NCBI RefSeq assembly: GCF_027925445.1
Contig: NZ_AP027149.1
Coordinates: 2,232,001-2,296,000 of the forward strand
Length of the DNA stretch: 64,000 nucleotides
Source: Methylocystis bryophila
GTDB taxonomy: Bacteria; Pseudomonadota; Alphaproteobacteria; Rhizobiales; Beijerinckiaceae
Reading direction: 5' to 3'
The position numbers were made by a program, and so were the translations under genes. Positions 34,286-41,211 of the stretch are shown piece by piece. The notes under the pieces are model-generated. The model was not told where the DNA came from and made no database searches. It saw only the letters and a program-made list of their open reading frames with translations. Numbering within the stretch: the first letter of the stretch is position 1; each line of letters opens with the position of its first letter.

Positions 34286-34887
34286 TCGGCAAGCTCAAGG
34301 GCGTCATCGACAGTTTCGGCGAGGATTTCGTGATCCTCGACGTCAATGGCGTCGGCTATGTCGTGACCTGCTCAAGCCGCACGCTGGCGCATCTGCCGCG
34401 CCCGGGCGAGCCCGCGACGCTCGCCATCGAGACGCAGGTGCGAGAGGATTCGATTCGTCTTTTCGGTTTCCTCCAGGAAGCCGAGCGCGACTGGTTTCGG
34501 CTCTTGCAGAGCGTGCAGGGTGTGGGCTCCAAGGTGGCGCTCGCCTTGCTCTCGACGCTCTCGGCGGACGCGCTCGCTGCGGCCGTCGCGGGGCAGGACA
34601 AGGCGATGGTCGCGCGCGCGCCGGGCGTGGGGCCGAAGCTTGCGGCGCGCATCGTCGCAGAGCTGAAGGACAAGGCGCCGGCGGGCGCCGTCGCCGCTTT
34701 CGCAGCTGAGCCCGCGGAAGAAACAAGCGTCGCCTCCGCCGCTCGCGACGCGATCTCGGCCCTCTGCAACCTCGGCTACGGCCGCCCCCAAGCGCAAGCG
34801 GCGATAAGCGCCAGCCTCGCCGCGCTCGGCCCCGAGGCGGAAGCCTCGGCGCTGATCCGACGCGGGTTGAAAGAACTCGCGCAATAG
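34282..34887 (+). CDS. ruvA: Holliday junction DNA helicase subunit RuvA
   Basis: RuvA binds four-way junctions and recruits the RuvB motor. The 201-residue protein starts MIGKLKGVIDSFGEDFVILD, with the OB-fold domain I, helix-hairpin-helix motifs (VQGVGSKVALALLS and APGVGPKLAARIVAELKDK), an Ala/Glu linker and the C-terminal domain III (ISALCNLGYGRPQAQ) that contacts RuvB. ruvB does not follow as it usually does in Alphaproteobacteria; the bufferin operon comes next instead. Confidence 0.97.
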   Translation: MIGKLKGVIDSFGEDFVILDVNGVGYVVTCSSRTLAHLPRPGEPATLAIETQVREDSIRLFGFLQEAERDWFRLLQSVQGVGSKVALALLSTLSADALAAAVAGQDKAMVARAPGVGPKLAARIVAELKDKAPAGAVAAFAAEPAEETSVASAARDAISALCNLGYGRPQAQAAISASLAALGPEAEASALIRRGLKELAQ

Positions 34888-34957
34888 TTCTTGAGCGGGC
34901 GTCGCGCGCGCTATCTCGTTGTTAACTGCAAGCCCTCGCGAAATCGCGGTCCGATGA

Positions 34958-34963
34958 TATAAT
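34958..34963 (+). promoter_or_regulatory. TATAAT -10-like box upstream of the bufferin locus
   Basis: A perfect TATAAT lies 77 bases before the start of the small peptide gene, in otherwise GC-rich DNA. A GTTAAC palindrome is at 34921-34926. No good -35 box sits 17 bases upstream, so an activator or an alternative sigma factor may be needed. Confidence 0.4.
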
Positions 34964-35034
34964 CGTGGGGACCGATCGCCGCGACGCCGCAGCACAAGCC
35001 GTGATCGCAAGGCGCAGGTCGGGAGGAAATGCGT

Positions 35035-35205
35035 ATGCACAAGAAGATCGCCTCGGGCTCGACGATCGCCGTCGCCGTGGCCGCTTTGCTGATGGCGGGA
35101 GCCACGCCCGCCGCGGCGCGCAAGCCTTATCCGGCGAACAAGGCGAAGGCCCCGGAAAGCTCTCAGAAGCACCGCTGCAACGCCAACGGGTGCCCGACCA
35201 AGTAA
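35035..35205 (+). CDS. Small exported basic peptide with a C-x5-C end, at the head of the bufferin operon
   Basis: This 56-residue ORF starts at the ATG at 35035 behind GGGAGG (8 bases). It has a signal peptide (STIAVAVAALLMAGATPAAA) and a short mature part rich in Lys, Pro and Ala that ends HRCNANGCPTK. Only the two cysteines stand out. I recognise no family. It lies 104 bases before bufA in the same direction. It may be a second exported metal-binding peptide or another substrate of the downstream BufB enzyme (inference). Confidence 0.6.
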   Translation: MHKKIASGSTIAVAVAALLMAGATPAAARKPYPANKAKAPESSQKHRCNANGCPTK

Positions 35206-35309
35206 CATCGCCTTTCGCCCGACCGAAAGAAGAAGCGCCGGCGGAGCGCGAAGCATCGCCGGGGACGGGCAGACGACGGCAGTTTTACCACTGAAGCGAA
35301 GGAGGTCAC

Positions 35310-35576
35310 ATGAAACAAGTTTCCCGTACCGGAGCCGCGCTCGCCGTCGCGGCGGTATCTCTGGCGCTCGCCGCACAGGCGACGAACGCTTCCGCGGCCA
35401 TGAGCGGCAAGGCGGGCAAGGTGCACTGTCTCGGCGTGAATTCATGCAAGGCCAAGTCCGATTGCATGACTCCGAAAAACAGCTGCAAGGGCATGAATGA
35501 ATGCAAGGGCAAAGGCTGGCTTTTCATGGACTCCGAGGCGGAGTGCACGAAAGGCGGCGGCAAGGTCCTCGACTGA
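35310..35576 (+). CDS. BufA-type bufferin precursor (Cys-rich exported peptide)
   Basis: The 88-residue precursor has a signal peptide (cleavage near ASAA, residue 30). Its mature core has six cysteines, C40, C46, C52, C59, C65 and C79, in VHCLGVNSCKAKSDC and NSCKGMNECKGKGW. This matches the BufA2-type bufferins. Bufferins are ribosomal peptides exported to the periplasm, where thiol-modified cysteines bind copper and raise metal tolerance. A strong AAGGAGGT ribosome site precedes the ATG. BufB and BufC genes follow directly, which strongly supports the call. In a C1 organism copper handling is an obvious context. Confidence 0.85.
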   Translation: MKQVSRTGAALAVAAVSLALAAQATNASAAMSGKAGKVHCLGVNSCKAKSDCMTPKNSCKGMNECKGKGWLFMDSEAECTKGGGKVLD

Positions 35577-35680
35577 TCGTGACAGAAGGGCGGTCCGAGC
35601 TCCGGCTTCGGGCCGTTTCTCGATAGGGGGCCGTGCAGGCGCTTTCGCCCCGCGCTCCAGTGTCGAGGAGGAGAAAACCA

Positions 35681-36526
35681 ATGGACTCGCTTCCCCGCCT
35701 CGGTTACGGGCTGGGCCTCAGGCCGGCTTATTATGAGGAGATCCTATCGAGCCGGCCTCCGGTCGATTGGTTCGAGATCATCTCCGAAAACTACATGATC
35801 CCGGGCGGTCGGCCGCTCGCCATGTTGGAGCGCTTTCGAGCCGATTATCCGATCGTCATGCACGGCGTCTCGATGTCGCTCGCCTCCGTCGATCCGCTCG
35901 ACATGGATTATCTCGCCGCGTTGAAGCGCCTCGTCGATCGAGTCGAGCCCGCCTGGGTCTCCGATCATCTCGCCTGGACCGGCGTTCACGGCGTCAATCT
36001 TCACGATCTGTTGCCAGTGCCGCTCACGCATGAAGCGCTGGATCACGTCGTCGATCGCATCGCGCGCGTTCAGGATTTTCTGGGCCGACGCATTTTGGTC
36101 GAGAACGCGTCGACCTATGTTTCCTTCGCGCAATCGGAAATGACCGAGTGGGAGTACCTGGGAGAAATGGCGCGCCGCGCCGACTGTCTCTTGCTTCTCG
36201 ACGTGAACAACGTCTTCGTCTCGTCCTTCAATCACGGCTTCTCGGCTGAAGATTACATCGACGCCATTCCGGTCGAGCGCGTCGCGCAGTTTCACATGGC
36301 TGGACACACCGACAAGGGAAACTACCGGATCGATACGCATGATCATCCGGTCTGTGAGGAGGTTTGGACGCTTTATGCGCGTGCGCGCCGCCGGTTCGGC
36401 CCGGTCGCGGCGATGATCGAGCGCGACGACAATTTCCCGCCCTTCTCGGAGCTGCTTGCCGAGCTGCAGCGCATGCGCGAGATCGACGCCGCGATCTCCG
36501 GCTCACCCGAGCGGAGCGCCGCATGA
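35681..36526 (+). CDS. BufB-type multinuclear iron oxygenase (MNIO, DUF692 family)
   Basis: The 281-residue TIM-barrel protein has the MNIO landmarks: DWFEIISENYM, VMHGVSMSLASVDPLD, VSDHLAWTGVHGVNLHDLLP, ILVENASTYV, LLLDVNNVFVSSFNHGF, QFHMAGHTDKGN, DTHDHPV and a late Glu in AAMIERDDNFPP. These His, Asp, Glu and Asn residues bind two or three irons. Related MbnB makes the oxazolone-thioamide of methanobactin, and bufferin-linked members convert peptide cysteines. The ATG at 35681 has GAGGAGGAG upstream; the frame reaches 35633. Its stop overlaps bufC by ATGA. Substrate is most likely the adjacent BufA peptide. Confidence 0.92.
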   Translation: MDSLPRLGYGLGLRPAYYEEILSSRPPVDWFEIISENYMIPGGRPLAMLERFRADYPIVMHGVSMSLASVDPLDMDYLAALKRLVDRVEPAWVSDHLAWTGVHGVNLHDLLPVPLTHEALDHVVDRIARVQDFLGRRILVENASTYVSFAQSEMTEWEYLGEMARRADCLLLLDVNNVFVSSFNHGFSAEDYIDAIPVERVAQFHMAGHTDKGNYRIDTHDHPVCEEVWTLYARARRRFGPVAAMIERDDNFPPFSELLAELQRMREIDAAISGSPERSAA

Positions 36527-37338
36527 AGCTCGCCGAGCTTCAATCCGCCTTTCAATCCGCCGTCCTTTCGGGCGCCGCCAAAGACTCGAAGATGCTCGCG
36601 TGCTTGACGAAGCCTGCCGCGAGGGACCGGGCCGCCGGCTTCGGCGTCTATGTGAAGGGCTATCGTCTGCGCGTCGCGGAATATCTCGAAGAGGATTTTC
36701 CGGCGCTGAAGAGCCTTCTCGGCGACAAGCGGTTTGACGCCCTGGTTTCCGACTATCTCGCAGCCTCTCCCTCGCGCACGCGCAACGCGCGCTACTTTTC
36801 CACGCGCTTGCCGGACTTCATGCAGGAGTCCGACAAGTGGAGGGGGGAGGCGCAAGCCCTTGGCGTCGCGCTGCTGGAGCGCGCGCTGACCGACGCTTTC
36901 GATGCGCCCGACGGCGACGCTTGCGCGCTCCAGACGCTCGCGGCCCATGCGCCGCAGGACTGGCCGCGCCTCGTCTTCGCCTTTCATCCGAGCCTGCGTG
37001 TCCTCAGACTTCCCGCTGGCGTGGTCGGACTTTACGAGGCCCTTTCTTCCGAAGGAAAGACGCCGCTGCCGGAGGCGCAGGATGGCGAGGAAGCCGCGGC
37101 CGTCTGGCGCTCGGGGTTCGACCCGGCGTATCGAGCGCTCGAGACGGACGAATTTTTGGCGCTGAACGAGGCGCTCGCCGGAAAATCCTTTGGCGCCATC
37201 TGCCAGCTCGTCGCCTTTCAGCAGGATGAAGCCTCGGCGCCCGAGCGCCTGGCGCAGTTTCTGATCAACTGGTTTTCGGATGGGCTCGTCGTCGCGATCG
37301 GCGAAAGCGACGACGCGGAACGCCGCGCCGCGCCTTAG
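36523..37338 (+). CDS. BufC-type putative DNA-binding/partner protein (DUF2063 family)
   Basis: The 271-residue protein begins LAELQSAFQSAVLSG and has FGVYVKGYRLRVAEYLEEDF followed by LLGDKRFDALVSDYLAA. These are typical of the DUF2063 N-terminal domain. Such proteins are the usual partners of MNIO enzymes (BufC, like MbnC) and help recognise the precursor peptide. It overlaps bufB by 4 bases. The older label as a DNA-binding domain is probably misleading. It ends the operon; the Fae paralogue downstream is on the opposite strand and convergent. Confidence 0.9.
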   Translation: MKLAELQSAFQSAVLSGAAKDSKMLACLTKPAARDRAAGFGVYVKGYRLRVAEYLEEDFPALKSLLGDKRFDALVSDYLAASPSRTRNARYFSTRLPDFMQESDKWRGEAQALGVALLERALTDAFDAPDGDACALQTLAAHAPQDWPRLVFAFHPSLRVLRLPAGVVGLYEALSSEGKTPLPEAQDGEEAAAVWRSGFDPAYRALETDEFLALNEALAGKSFGAICQLVAFQQDEASAPERLAQFLINWFSDGLVVAIGESDDAERRAAP

Positions 37339-37362
37339 ATCGCGCGGCGCTTTGGAACGTCT

Positions 37363-37902
37363 TTAAGCCTCGAAGACGCCTTCGAGCGCGTAGTGCGAGA
37401 CCGTCTTGCGGTTCTCGATCAGCGTTTCGATGGTCGGCTCGCCCTTCATCGCGCGTGAGATCGCGAGCTTGGTCGCCTCGTAATTGGTGCGGTAGAGGTC
37501 CTTGTGGTCGAGATTCTCGTCCGTCGCACAGCGCGGGTCGAGCCAGACCATGATGATCATGCATAATTCGCCGATTTCGGCCTTGGGCAGAACGCCCTCA
37601 GCGACGCAGTCGACGATGGCGTCGCCCGTCGCCGCTTGCACGACGCCGCCGAGCAGCTCGACATAGGCTTCCGACTTCACCGTCATCTTGGTGGTCATCA
37701 TCGTCGACGGCCGCACCTGCTGATTGAGATCGCGGATCACGAACATGCGCGGATGGCCGGCGACCTGGCCCGCCATGGAGGCGAAGGCGTGGCCCACCGG
37801 ACCCTTCACATTGCCGATCATGACTTCCGGCATCGCGTCGGTGTATTGCCCATCCGCCGCGAGCACGGTCGCTTCGCCCGTCGCCAGCCAAATTCCGCTC
37901 AT
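37363..37902 (-). CDS. Formaldehyde-activating enzyme paralogue (Fae-like)
   Basis: The 179-residue protein aligns to Fae along its length: TGEATV, PVGHAFASMAGQVAGHPRMF, RPSTMMTTKMTVKS, and the strongly conserved end TNYEATKLAISRAMKGEPTIETLIENRK. Fae condenses formaldehyde with H4MPT in the cytoplasm. The catalytic His of true Fae (in EVAHIDLIIG) aligns with M24 in DAMPEVMIG, so activity as a formaldehyde-activating enzyme is doubtful. It matches the Fae2-type paralogues that accompany Fae in methylotrophs. A GGGAGAG ribosome site precedes the ATG. A palindromic element lies only about 14 bases upstream, inside the leader. Confidence 0.85.
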   Translation of the reverse strand: MSGIWLATGEATVLAADGQYTDAMPEVMIGNVKGPVGHAFASMAGQVAGHPRMFVIRDLNQQVRPSTMMTTKMTVKSEAYVELLGGVVQAATGDAIVDCVAEGVLPKAEIGELCMIIMVWLDPRCATDENLDHKDLYRTNYEATKLAISRAMKGEPTIETLIENRKTVSHYALEGVFEA

Positions 37903-37915
37903 GGTCTCTCCCTTC

Positions 37916-38033
37916 CTAGATCACGCTGCGCTCAGGCGGAATCGCCTGAGCGCAGAAAACGTGATCGATTCTAGAAGTTTAGAGCGCGATTTGCGCGAAA
38001 AACCGGTTTCCACTTTTTCGCATCGCGCTCTAG
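37916..38033 (+). repeat. Palindromic element, subfamily A (intact, 118 bp), in the leader of the Fae-like gene
   Basis: CTAG at both ends. Hairpin 1 is TGCGCTCAGGCGGAATCGCC with its partner; hairpin 2 runs from AGCGCGATTTGCGCG to CGCATCGCGCT. It is the cleanest A copy and is stop-free in the same frame as the others (RRNRLSAENVIDSRSL). Because the Fae-like gene starts at 37902, any transcript of it must begin in or beyond the element. Confidence 0.95.
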
Positions 38034-38163
38034 CGCTCGGCGCCAGATAGCATTGCCCCCGCGCCCGCGCAAAGGGGCGGCGGATCGCGCCCTGTGCGCT
38101 GGCGCACGGCGACGGGGTTAAGACAGTTTTAACCTTCCCAAAATCGAAGAGAGGGAGGAAGAC

Positions 38164-38232
38164 ATGCTGATCACCGTTTGCACCCTGGCGACGCTCTCCG
38201 CGCTCCTTTTTTGGCTTGGCGCCGCGGCTTGA
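38164..38232 (+). CDS. Candidate 22-residue hydrophobic peptide
   Basis: The ORF starts with ATG 4 bases after a strong Shine-Dalgarno run (GAGAGGGAGGAAG). It reads MLITVCTLATLSALLFWLGAA plus one Ala, a single hydrophobic span with one Cys and no charge. No family is recognised. It lies in the 470-base gap between two palindromic elements, upstream of the EamA transporter on the same strand. The strong ribosome site is the main support. Confidence 0.4.
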   Translation: MLITVCTLATLSALLFWLGAAA

Positions 38233-38246
38233 CGCTGTCGTCTCGC

Positions 38247-38325
38247 CCCTCGAGCGAAATCCTTCGAGCGAAAGAAGCGGCGAGTCCCACAAAAGTTGAT
38301 GGACTTTTGCGAGATTCGCTTTAGC
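38247..38325 (-). repeat. Diverged subfamily B half-like element
   Basis: CCTCGAGCGAAATCCTTCGA resembles hairpin 1, followed by CACAAAAGTTGATGGACTTT and TTGCGAGATTCGCTTTAG, which resemble the GAATTC-type hairpin 2 seen at 13453-13683. Borders have decayed. Confidence 0.45.
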
Positions 38326-38373
38326 CCCATCCGCGTCGACGAGGCTTTAACGCACGCGGGGGCAAGACGGATT

Positions 38374-39285
38374 ATGGCGACGGCGGCGATTTGGCTCGGG
38401 ATCGGGGCCGCCGTGATTGCGGCCTTCTGCCAGACCGCGACGGATATTGGGACGAAGGCTGCGACGCGCGAGGCGGAGGAGAGACTCGTCGTCGCGACGC
38501 AATGGTGCGTGGGGGCCGTGATGCTGACGGCGCTTTGCCTCGCGCTGCACCCCGAGCTCCTGCTTCGCCCAATGAGCGCAATGCCCGAGCTGACGCGAGG
38601 GAATTTCTGGCCGCTCCTCCTGGGTTCAAGCGTGCTCAATGTGGCGGCCTATTATTTCTTCGTGCGCGCCTATCGGCTTTCCGACGCCTCGCTTGCGGCC
38701 CCGCTCCTCCTGATCACGCCGGTTCTCATGCTCGTCACCTCGCCGCTTCTCGTGGGCCAGAGGGTTTCGCCGTTGGGCGCCGCGGGCGTCGTTCTGTCCG
38801 TCGCAGGCGGGCTCGTTCTCGCTTCGAGCGAGCCCGGCGCGCGTCCGCGCGCTTCGCTCATGACCTTCGTTCGTGACCCCGGGGTGCGCTCCATGGGCGT
38901 CACAGCCGTGATCTACAGCGTGACGGCCAATATCGACAAGCTCGGCATCGAGGCCTCGACGCCGATCTTCTGGATCGCCGCGGTGACCGATGCGATCGCG
39001 GCGTCGAGCCTCGTGGTTCTGGTCGCGTCGCGTCCTCGCGCGTTCCGCTTCTCGCAGCTTCGCTATGCTTTCGCGGCCGGCGTGGCGAACGCCGTCGGCA
39101 ATGCGACGCAGATGTATGCGTTGACGCTGCTCTTCGTGCCCTATGTGATCGCCTTGAAGCGCATGAGCGCGCTCTTCACCGTGATCGTCGGCGGCCTTGC
39201 GCTCGGCGAGAATTTTCGCACAAGGCTTCTCGGCGCGGCGATCATGTTCGCGGGCGCCGCGCTCGTCATCCTCGCGCGTCAGTAG
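38374..39285 (+). CDS. EamA (DMT superfamily) transporter
   Basis: The 303-residue protein has about ten transmembrane segments in two EamA repeats: the first ends near FFVRAYRLSDASLAAPLLLI, the second near VPYVIALKRMSALFTVIVGG. Both carry the family pattern in which a conserved helix contacts the pseudo-twofold axis. It would move a small metabolite across the inner membrane; substrates cannot be inferred. The start is the ATG at 38374. An extension to 38296 would run into the preceding repeat. Confidence 0.85.
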   Translation: MATAAIWLGIGAAVIAAFCQTATDIGTKAATREAEERLVVATQWCVGAVMLTALCLALHPELLLRPMSAMPELTRGNFWPLLLGSSVLNVAAYYFFVRAYRLSDASLAAPLLLITPVLMLVTSPLLVGQRVSPLGAAGVVLSVAGGLVLASSEPGARPRASLMTFVRDPGVRSMGVTAVIYSVTANIDKLGIEASTPIFWIAAVTDAIAASSLVVLVASRPRAFRFSQLRYAFAAGVANAVGNATQMYALTLLFVPYVIALKRMSALFTVIVGGLALGENFRTRLLGAAIMFAGAALVILARQ

Positions 39286-39304
39286 GAACAGCGCGCGCCG
39301 CGAA

Positions 39305-40021
39305 TCATGCGTCGATCGTCGGCCCGAATATCTCCTCGAAACGTCGGCGCAGCGCCGTATCGACAAGGGTCATTTCGGTGGGCGCGCTGAGCGCCTCAAG
39401 GCTCGTCACGCCGAAATGCGCCTCGCGGATCCCGCAAGGCGTGATGCCGGAAAAATGCGTGAGATCCGGCGCGACGTTCAGCGCCAGGCCGTGCGAGCTG
39501 ACCCAGCGCGAGAGGCGCAGCCCGAGCGCCGCAATCTTGTCCTCGGCCGGCTCGCCGGCAGGACCCCTCGGCTTTTGCGGCCGTTCGACCCAGACCCCGA
39601 CGCGCCCCTCGCGCGTGAACGCCTCGACGCCGAGATCGGCGAGCGCCGAGATCAGCCAGGATTCGATCGCGAGGACATAGGCCCTTGCGTCGCGGCTGCG
39701 GCGCCGCAGATCGAGCATGAGATAGACGATGCGCTGGCCGGGTCCATGATAGGTGAACTGGCCGCCGCGACCCGTGCGAAACACCGGAAAGCGCGCGTCG
39801 AGAAGGTCCTGATCCTTGGCCGAGGTTCCCGCCGTGTAGACGGGCGGATGCTCGAGGAGCCAGACGCGCTCGCTCGCTTCCCCCGATTGGATGGCCTCGA
39901 CGCGCGCCGCCATTTCGGCAAGGGCTCGATCATAAGGAACGAGACCATCCTCCCGCAGCCACTCGACGGGCGCGCCGGGCTCTTGCGGCTTGAAGTCGAG
40001 GATTTGGGAACGCTTCGGCAT
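39305..40021 (-). CDS. lipB: Octanoyltransferase LipB
   Basis: LipB moves octanoyl from acyl carrier protein to the lipoyl domains of 2-oxoacid dehydrogenases and the glycine cleavage H protein. The 238-residue protein shows WLLEHPPVYTAGTSA, RGGQFTYHGPGQRIVYLMLDL, the Lys in DKIAALGLRLSRWVSSHGLA, and the acyl-enzyme Cys in GITPCGIREAHFGVTS. All catalytic residues are present. It is followed on the strand by nothing nearby and preceded by the Rrf2 gene 70 bases upstream. Confidence 0.96.
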   Translation of the reverse strand: MPKRSQILDFKPQEPGAPVEWLREDGLVPYDRALAEMAARVEAIQSGEASERVWLLEHPPVYTAGTSAKDQDLLDARFPVFRTGRGGQFTYHGPGQRIVYLMLDLRRRSRDARAYVLAIESWLISALADLGVEAFTREGRVGVWVERPQKPRGPAGEPAEDKIAALGLRLSRWVSSHGLALNVAPDLTHFSGITPCGIREAHFGVTSLEALSAPTEMTLVDTALRRRFEEIFGPTIDA

Positions 40022-40093
40022 CGAGACTTGGAGGGGTTCCTTCTCCGCGCGGGGGCGGGGCGCTTTGCGCCTCGCGGGATCTCGCGGGCTCGC

Positions 40094-40549
40094 TCAGATC
40101 ACCCATTCGACTTCGCCGGCGATTGCGCCGATCTCGCCCAATTCGCTCATTTGCTCGAGGGTCGTCCGATCGAGCACGCCGGCGATCGCCTCGCGCACCT
40201 GCAGCATGACCATTCGCACGGGGCAGTGCTTCTCGTCCGAGCAATCGTCGCAGCGCCGGTAGCCGGTCTTGCTCGCGCATTGGATGGGCGCGAGCGGCCC
40301 ATCGAGCACGCGAATGACCGCGCCGATCGAAATTTCTTTCGCCGGGCGCGCCAGCGCATAGCCGCCGCCCTTGCCCTTTTTGGAATGGACAAAGCCGGCG
40401 TTCCTCAAGTCGCCGAGAATCGCGTCGAGAAATTTCTTGGGGATCTGTTCGGCTTCGGCGACGTCGGCGACGAGCGCGGGGCGACCCGGCTCCACCTTTG
40501 CTAAACGGACGAGCGCCTTGAGACCGTATTTCGCCTTCTTCGTCAGCAC
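40094..40549 (-). CDS. Rrf2-family transcriptional regulator with cysteine cluster
   Basis: The 151-residue protein opens LTKKAKYGLKALVRLAK and has the winged helix with PKKFLDAILGDLRNAGFVHS and KKGKGGGYALARP. Then comes a cysteine cluster C-x8-C-x2-C-x5-C (QCASKTGYRRCDDCSDEKHC). Such clusters bind Fe-S in IscR, NsrR and RsrR and sense iron, NO or redox state. I chose the GTG at 40549 because it gives the family-like N-terminus; a TTG at 40582 would add 11 residues. No obvious target promoter can be named. It precedes lipB. Confidence 0.88.
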   Translation of the reverse strand: MLTKKAKYGLKALVRLAKVEPGRPALVADVAEAEQIPKKFLDAILGDLRNAGFVHSKKGKGGGYALARPAKEISIGAVIRVLDGPLAPIQCASKTGYRRCDDCSDEKHCPVRMVMLQVREAIAGVLDRTTLEQMSELGEIGAIAGEVEWVI

Positions 40550-40752
40550 CTTGGTGGCAAGCTCCGGCTGTGCCGCCGACAATGGCGCCGGCTCGAGTCA
40601 TAGTAGGGGAGGGCCTGACAGCATGGCAAGGCGCGACTATAGATTTCATCAACTTTCGAGCCGGAGGCGTTGCGGGCGCGCCTCGATGATATGCCGGGAA
40701 AATGCTAGGAAAGGCTTGGCGCTTTTGAAACCGCTCAGCCTTTGGGGGATCC

Positions 40753-41058
40753 ATGACCGCGAGTCTGCTGTGGAAAGGATTCAAAGGTCTCTGCTACCTG
40801 GCGCTGGCCGTGAACGTCGGGGCCTTTGCGGCCGCTGCGGCGCTTGAGGCGAGCGGCCTATGTTCCGCGATCAACGAGGGTTACGCCGACTGTGGAACGC
40901 CTGTTCTGAGCCAAATCGCTTACACGGTGGGGATGATCCCCGTGATAAGCATTTTCACGCTCGTCCCGTTTCTTCTGGCGATCCTTGGGGTCGTCTTTCT
41001 CGTCGGCGAGATGATTCGAGGAATATTTCGGCGTCGCGGGCCGGAAAAGCTCGGCTGA
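40753..41058 (+). CDS. Small membrane protein with a periplasmic Cys pair
   Basis: The 101-residue protein has hydrophobic segments at about 10-33 and 55-85. Between them is a loop with two cysteines (SGLCSAINEGYADCGTP), which may form a disulfide outside the cytoplasm. It ends in a basic RGIFRRRGPEKLG. I recognise no family. GGGGG lies upstream of the ATG. Confidence 0.6.
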   Translation: MTASLLWKGFKGLCYLALAVNVGAFAAAAALEASGLCSAINEGYADCGTPVLSQIAYTVGMIPVISIFTLVPFLLAILGVVFLVGEMIRGIFRRRGPEKLG

Positions 41059-41071
41059 GGGCTGAGCGCGC

Positions 41072-41211
41072 GTAGTTCCACGCGATCGGGACGCGCTCTA
41101 GCGCGCTTCCCGCTCGAACGGAATCGTTCGAGCGATAAGGAACCGCGCCAAATCAAAAGTTTGGAGCATGTCCCGGGAAACCGCTTCGCACTTTTCCGGG
41201 ACATGCTCTAA
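41072..41211 (+). repeat. Subfamily B element on the dnaE2 stop codon, with an abutting half copy
   Basis: The main copy is 41098-41211, bordered by CTAG and CTAA. Hairpin 1 is GCTCGAACGGAATCGTTCGA; hairpin 2 is AGCATGTCCCGGGAAACC to TCCGGGACATGCT. The right CTA contains the dnaE2 TAG stop (minus strand, 41208-41210). A half copy (TAGTTCCACGCGATCGGGAC, 41072-41101) abuts on the left, with the same variant hairpin arm as at 20408-20525. Confidence 0.9.
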
